NCBI GenBank assembly: GCA_023432225.1
Contig: JAEYUW010000045.1
Location: forward strand, 62,001-126,000
DNA length: 64,000 bases
DNA from: Verrucomicrobiota bacterium
GTDB taxonomy: Bacteria > Verrucomicrobiota > Verrucomicrobiia > Opitutales > Opitutaceae
Reading direction: 5' to 3'
Shown here: in pieces, positions 62,891 to 64,000 of the stretch
Layout: each line of letters begins with the position of its first letter
How positions within the stretch are numbered: the first letter of the stretch is position 1
Translations under genes and position numbers: made by a program
The notes under the pieces: generated by a model
What the model saw: the letters and a program-made list of their open reading frames with translations, nothing else
The model's database searches: none
What the model was told of the DNA's origin: nothing

Positions 62891-64000
62891 ATGAGTCACC
62901 TGTTCTTCCGACTGAATGCGGTTCGCACCCGGTCTCGCGCCGGACTGCTCGTCGCGCTGTTCGCCACACAGGCTGCGTTCGCGGCGCTGCCCGTCTTCAA
63001 TGTCGCCGACTTCGGCGCGGTGCCGAATGACGGCAAGTGCGATGTCGAAGCGATCGCTCGGGCGATTGCCGCCGCGAAACGCGCCCAGGGTGGCGAGATT
63101 CGCTTCGCGGCCGGCACCTACAATCTGCGCCAGCCGACTTCGCGCGAATATTACCTCGGTTTGGTGGAGAGCGAGCACGTCGCGCTGGTGGGCGCGGTCG
63201 ACGCGGCCGGCCGGCCGGCCACGCGGCTGGAGCGCAATTTCAAACTCACCAACGACACGTCGCTGCCGCCGCAGCTGATGGTGCTGCGTTCGCAGGATAT
63301 CACGGTGAAGAACCTGATTCTCGCCAACGACCCGCCGCTCGGCAGCACCGGTCGCGTGATCGCGGTCGATCCGGCGAAAGACGTCGTCACGGTCGAGGTG
63401 TTGCCCGGGCTGCCGAGCTACGACGGGATGCGCGCCGCCTCGGCGCACGCCTGGAATCTCGAGACCGGCAAACTGAAGCGCTTTGGCCGCACGCCCAACG
63501 AAGCCACGCTGACCATCGGCACGAACGTGAATAAATACTGGCAGGCCGTGCCCGACTCCGCGGCACGGCAGCTGGTGATGCGCCAGGCGGGCTTCGCCGC
63601 CAAACTCGCGGTTGGCGATGGCGTTTCGTGGCATCATACCGCGCAAGGTTCGCGCAATCAGACCGGCGTGATGTATTCGCGCGACGTCGTGTTCGAAAAC
63701 GTCGTCATGCCCAACGTCAGCAACATGGGCATGCTCGCGGGCTTCAACCACAACCTGACCTTCCGGCGCCTGCGCTTCGAGCCCGAGCACGGCAACCTCG
63801 CCATCGGCGGGCGCGATGGCCTGCACCTAAGCATGAACTCCGGCGGGTTGCTGGTGGAGGATTGCACCTTTCAGGGGCTCCGGATGGACCCGCTCGTCAT
63901 CCGGCGATCATTCGGCATCGTGAAGGAAGTTCGCCCCGACGGTTCGCTGCTGATTTCGCCCGGCTACGAAGTGCCCGCGGGCGACAAGCTCCGCTTCTGG
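62891..64000 (+). CDS. Secreted beta-helix protein, N-terminal part (3' end outside window)
   Basis: The frame from ATG 62891 is open to the window edge (370 codons, no stop), so the gene is cut. It begins MSHLFFRLNAV, with a signal segment ending TQAAFA near residue 31. FNVADFGAVPNDGKCDVEAI and GGEIRFAAGTYNL are the usual start of pectate-lyase-superfamily beta-helices. Further on, GGRDGLHLSMNS, VEDCTF and GLRMDPLVIRR parallel the beta-helix proteins at 59645 and 51164 and resemble the GH110 layout. It is divergent from the lectin-like gene across an operator candidate. The activity is inferred as glycosidase or lyase. Confidence 0.85.
   Translation, partial: MSHLFFRLNAVRTRSRAGLLVALFATQAAFAALPVFNVADFGAVPNDGKCDVEAIARAIAAAKRAQGGEIRFAAGTYNLRQPTSREYYLGLVESEHVALVGAVDAAGRPATRLERNFKLTNDTSLPPQLMVLRSQDITVKNLILANDPPLGSTGRVIAVDPAKDVVTVEVLPGLPSYDGMRAASAHAWNLETGKLKRFGRTPNEATLTIGTNVNKYWQAVPDSAARQLVMRQAGFAAKLAVGDGVSWHHTAQGSRNQTGVMYSRDVVFENVVMPNVSNMGMLAGFNHNLTFRRLRFEPEHGNLAIGGRDGLHLSMNSGGLLVEDCTFQGLRMDPLVIRRSFGIVKEVRPDGSLLISPGYEVPAGDKLRFW

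Overview
The window looks like chromosomal DNA from a member of the Verrucomicrobiota, probably Opitutaceae. The reasons are high G+C, many secreted glycoside hydrolases without any SusC/SusD pair, a LacI-family regulator, an autotransporter-type beta-strand-repeat protein ending in a PEP-CTERM signal, and start codons with no Shine-Dalgarno sequence. I see no rRNA, tRNA, CRISPR array, insertion sequence or prophage. No gap between genes exceeds about 245 bases.

Layout. Bases 1-8959 (+) hold the end of a hexuronate-type MFS transporter, a cytoplasmic FAD-dependent oxidoreductase, a secreted 'toroid' protein of unknown family (paralog A) and a GH97-SGNH fusion. Bases 9203-13345 (+) hold a GH95 enzyme and an SGNH esterase. 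Bases 27390-13446 (-) form a tightly packed eight-gene unit: toroid paralog C, GH43, toroid paralog B, a small lysozyme-like protein, a sialate-O-acetylesterase-type esterase, GH106, an SGNH lipoprotein and an alpha/beta hydrolase. Divergent from it, 27584-31551 (+) encodes a second small lysozyme-like protein and toroid paralog D. Next come the PEP-CTERM protein (31750-34044, +), a LacI regulator (-) and GH2 (+), then a 1,390-residue GH106 (+). A minus-strand unit follows, GH106 to GH3 to an unrecognised FN3/TIM-like protein (48432-41638), then a Tat-exported GH78 (+). The right end has a beta-helix protein (-), a 2,023-residue multidomain toroid paralog E (+), a second beta-helix protein and a free-standing lectin-like domain (both -), and a third beta-helix gene cut by the window edge (+).

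How it fits together. Nearly everything is exported and acts on glycans: rhamnosidases (three GH106, one GH78), GH95, GH97, GH43, GH2 and GH3 enzymes, and several O-deacetylase-type esterases. This suggests a locus for an acetylated, rhamnose-rich heteropolysaccharide of pectin or rhamnogalacturonan type. Sulfatases are absent, which argues against fucoidan or ulvan. The substrate is an inference.

Two things stand out. First, a 13-bp palindrome close to GTCAACSRTYGAC occurs upstream of eight transcription units and appears to define one regulon, with the local LacI protein as the obvious candidate regulator. Second, five paralogs of a large secreted family that I cannot assign to a CAZy family are spread through the window. 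Two of them are translationally coupled to a small secreted lysozyme-fold-like protein that appears to lack the catalytic glutamate.
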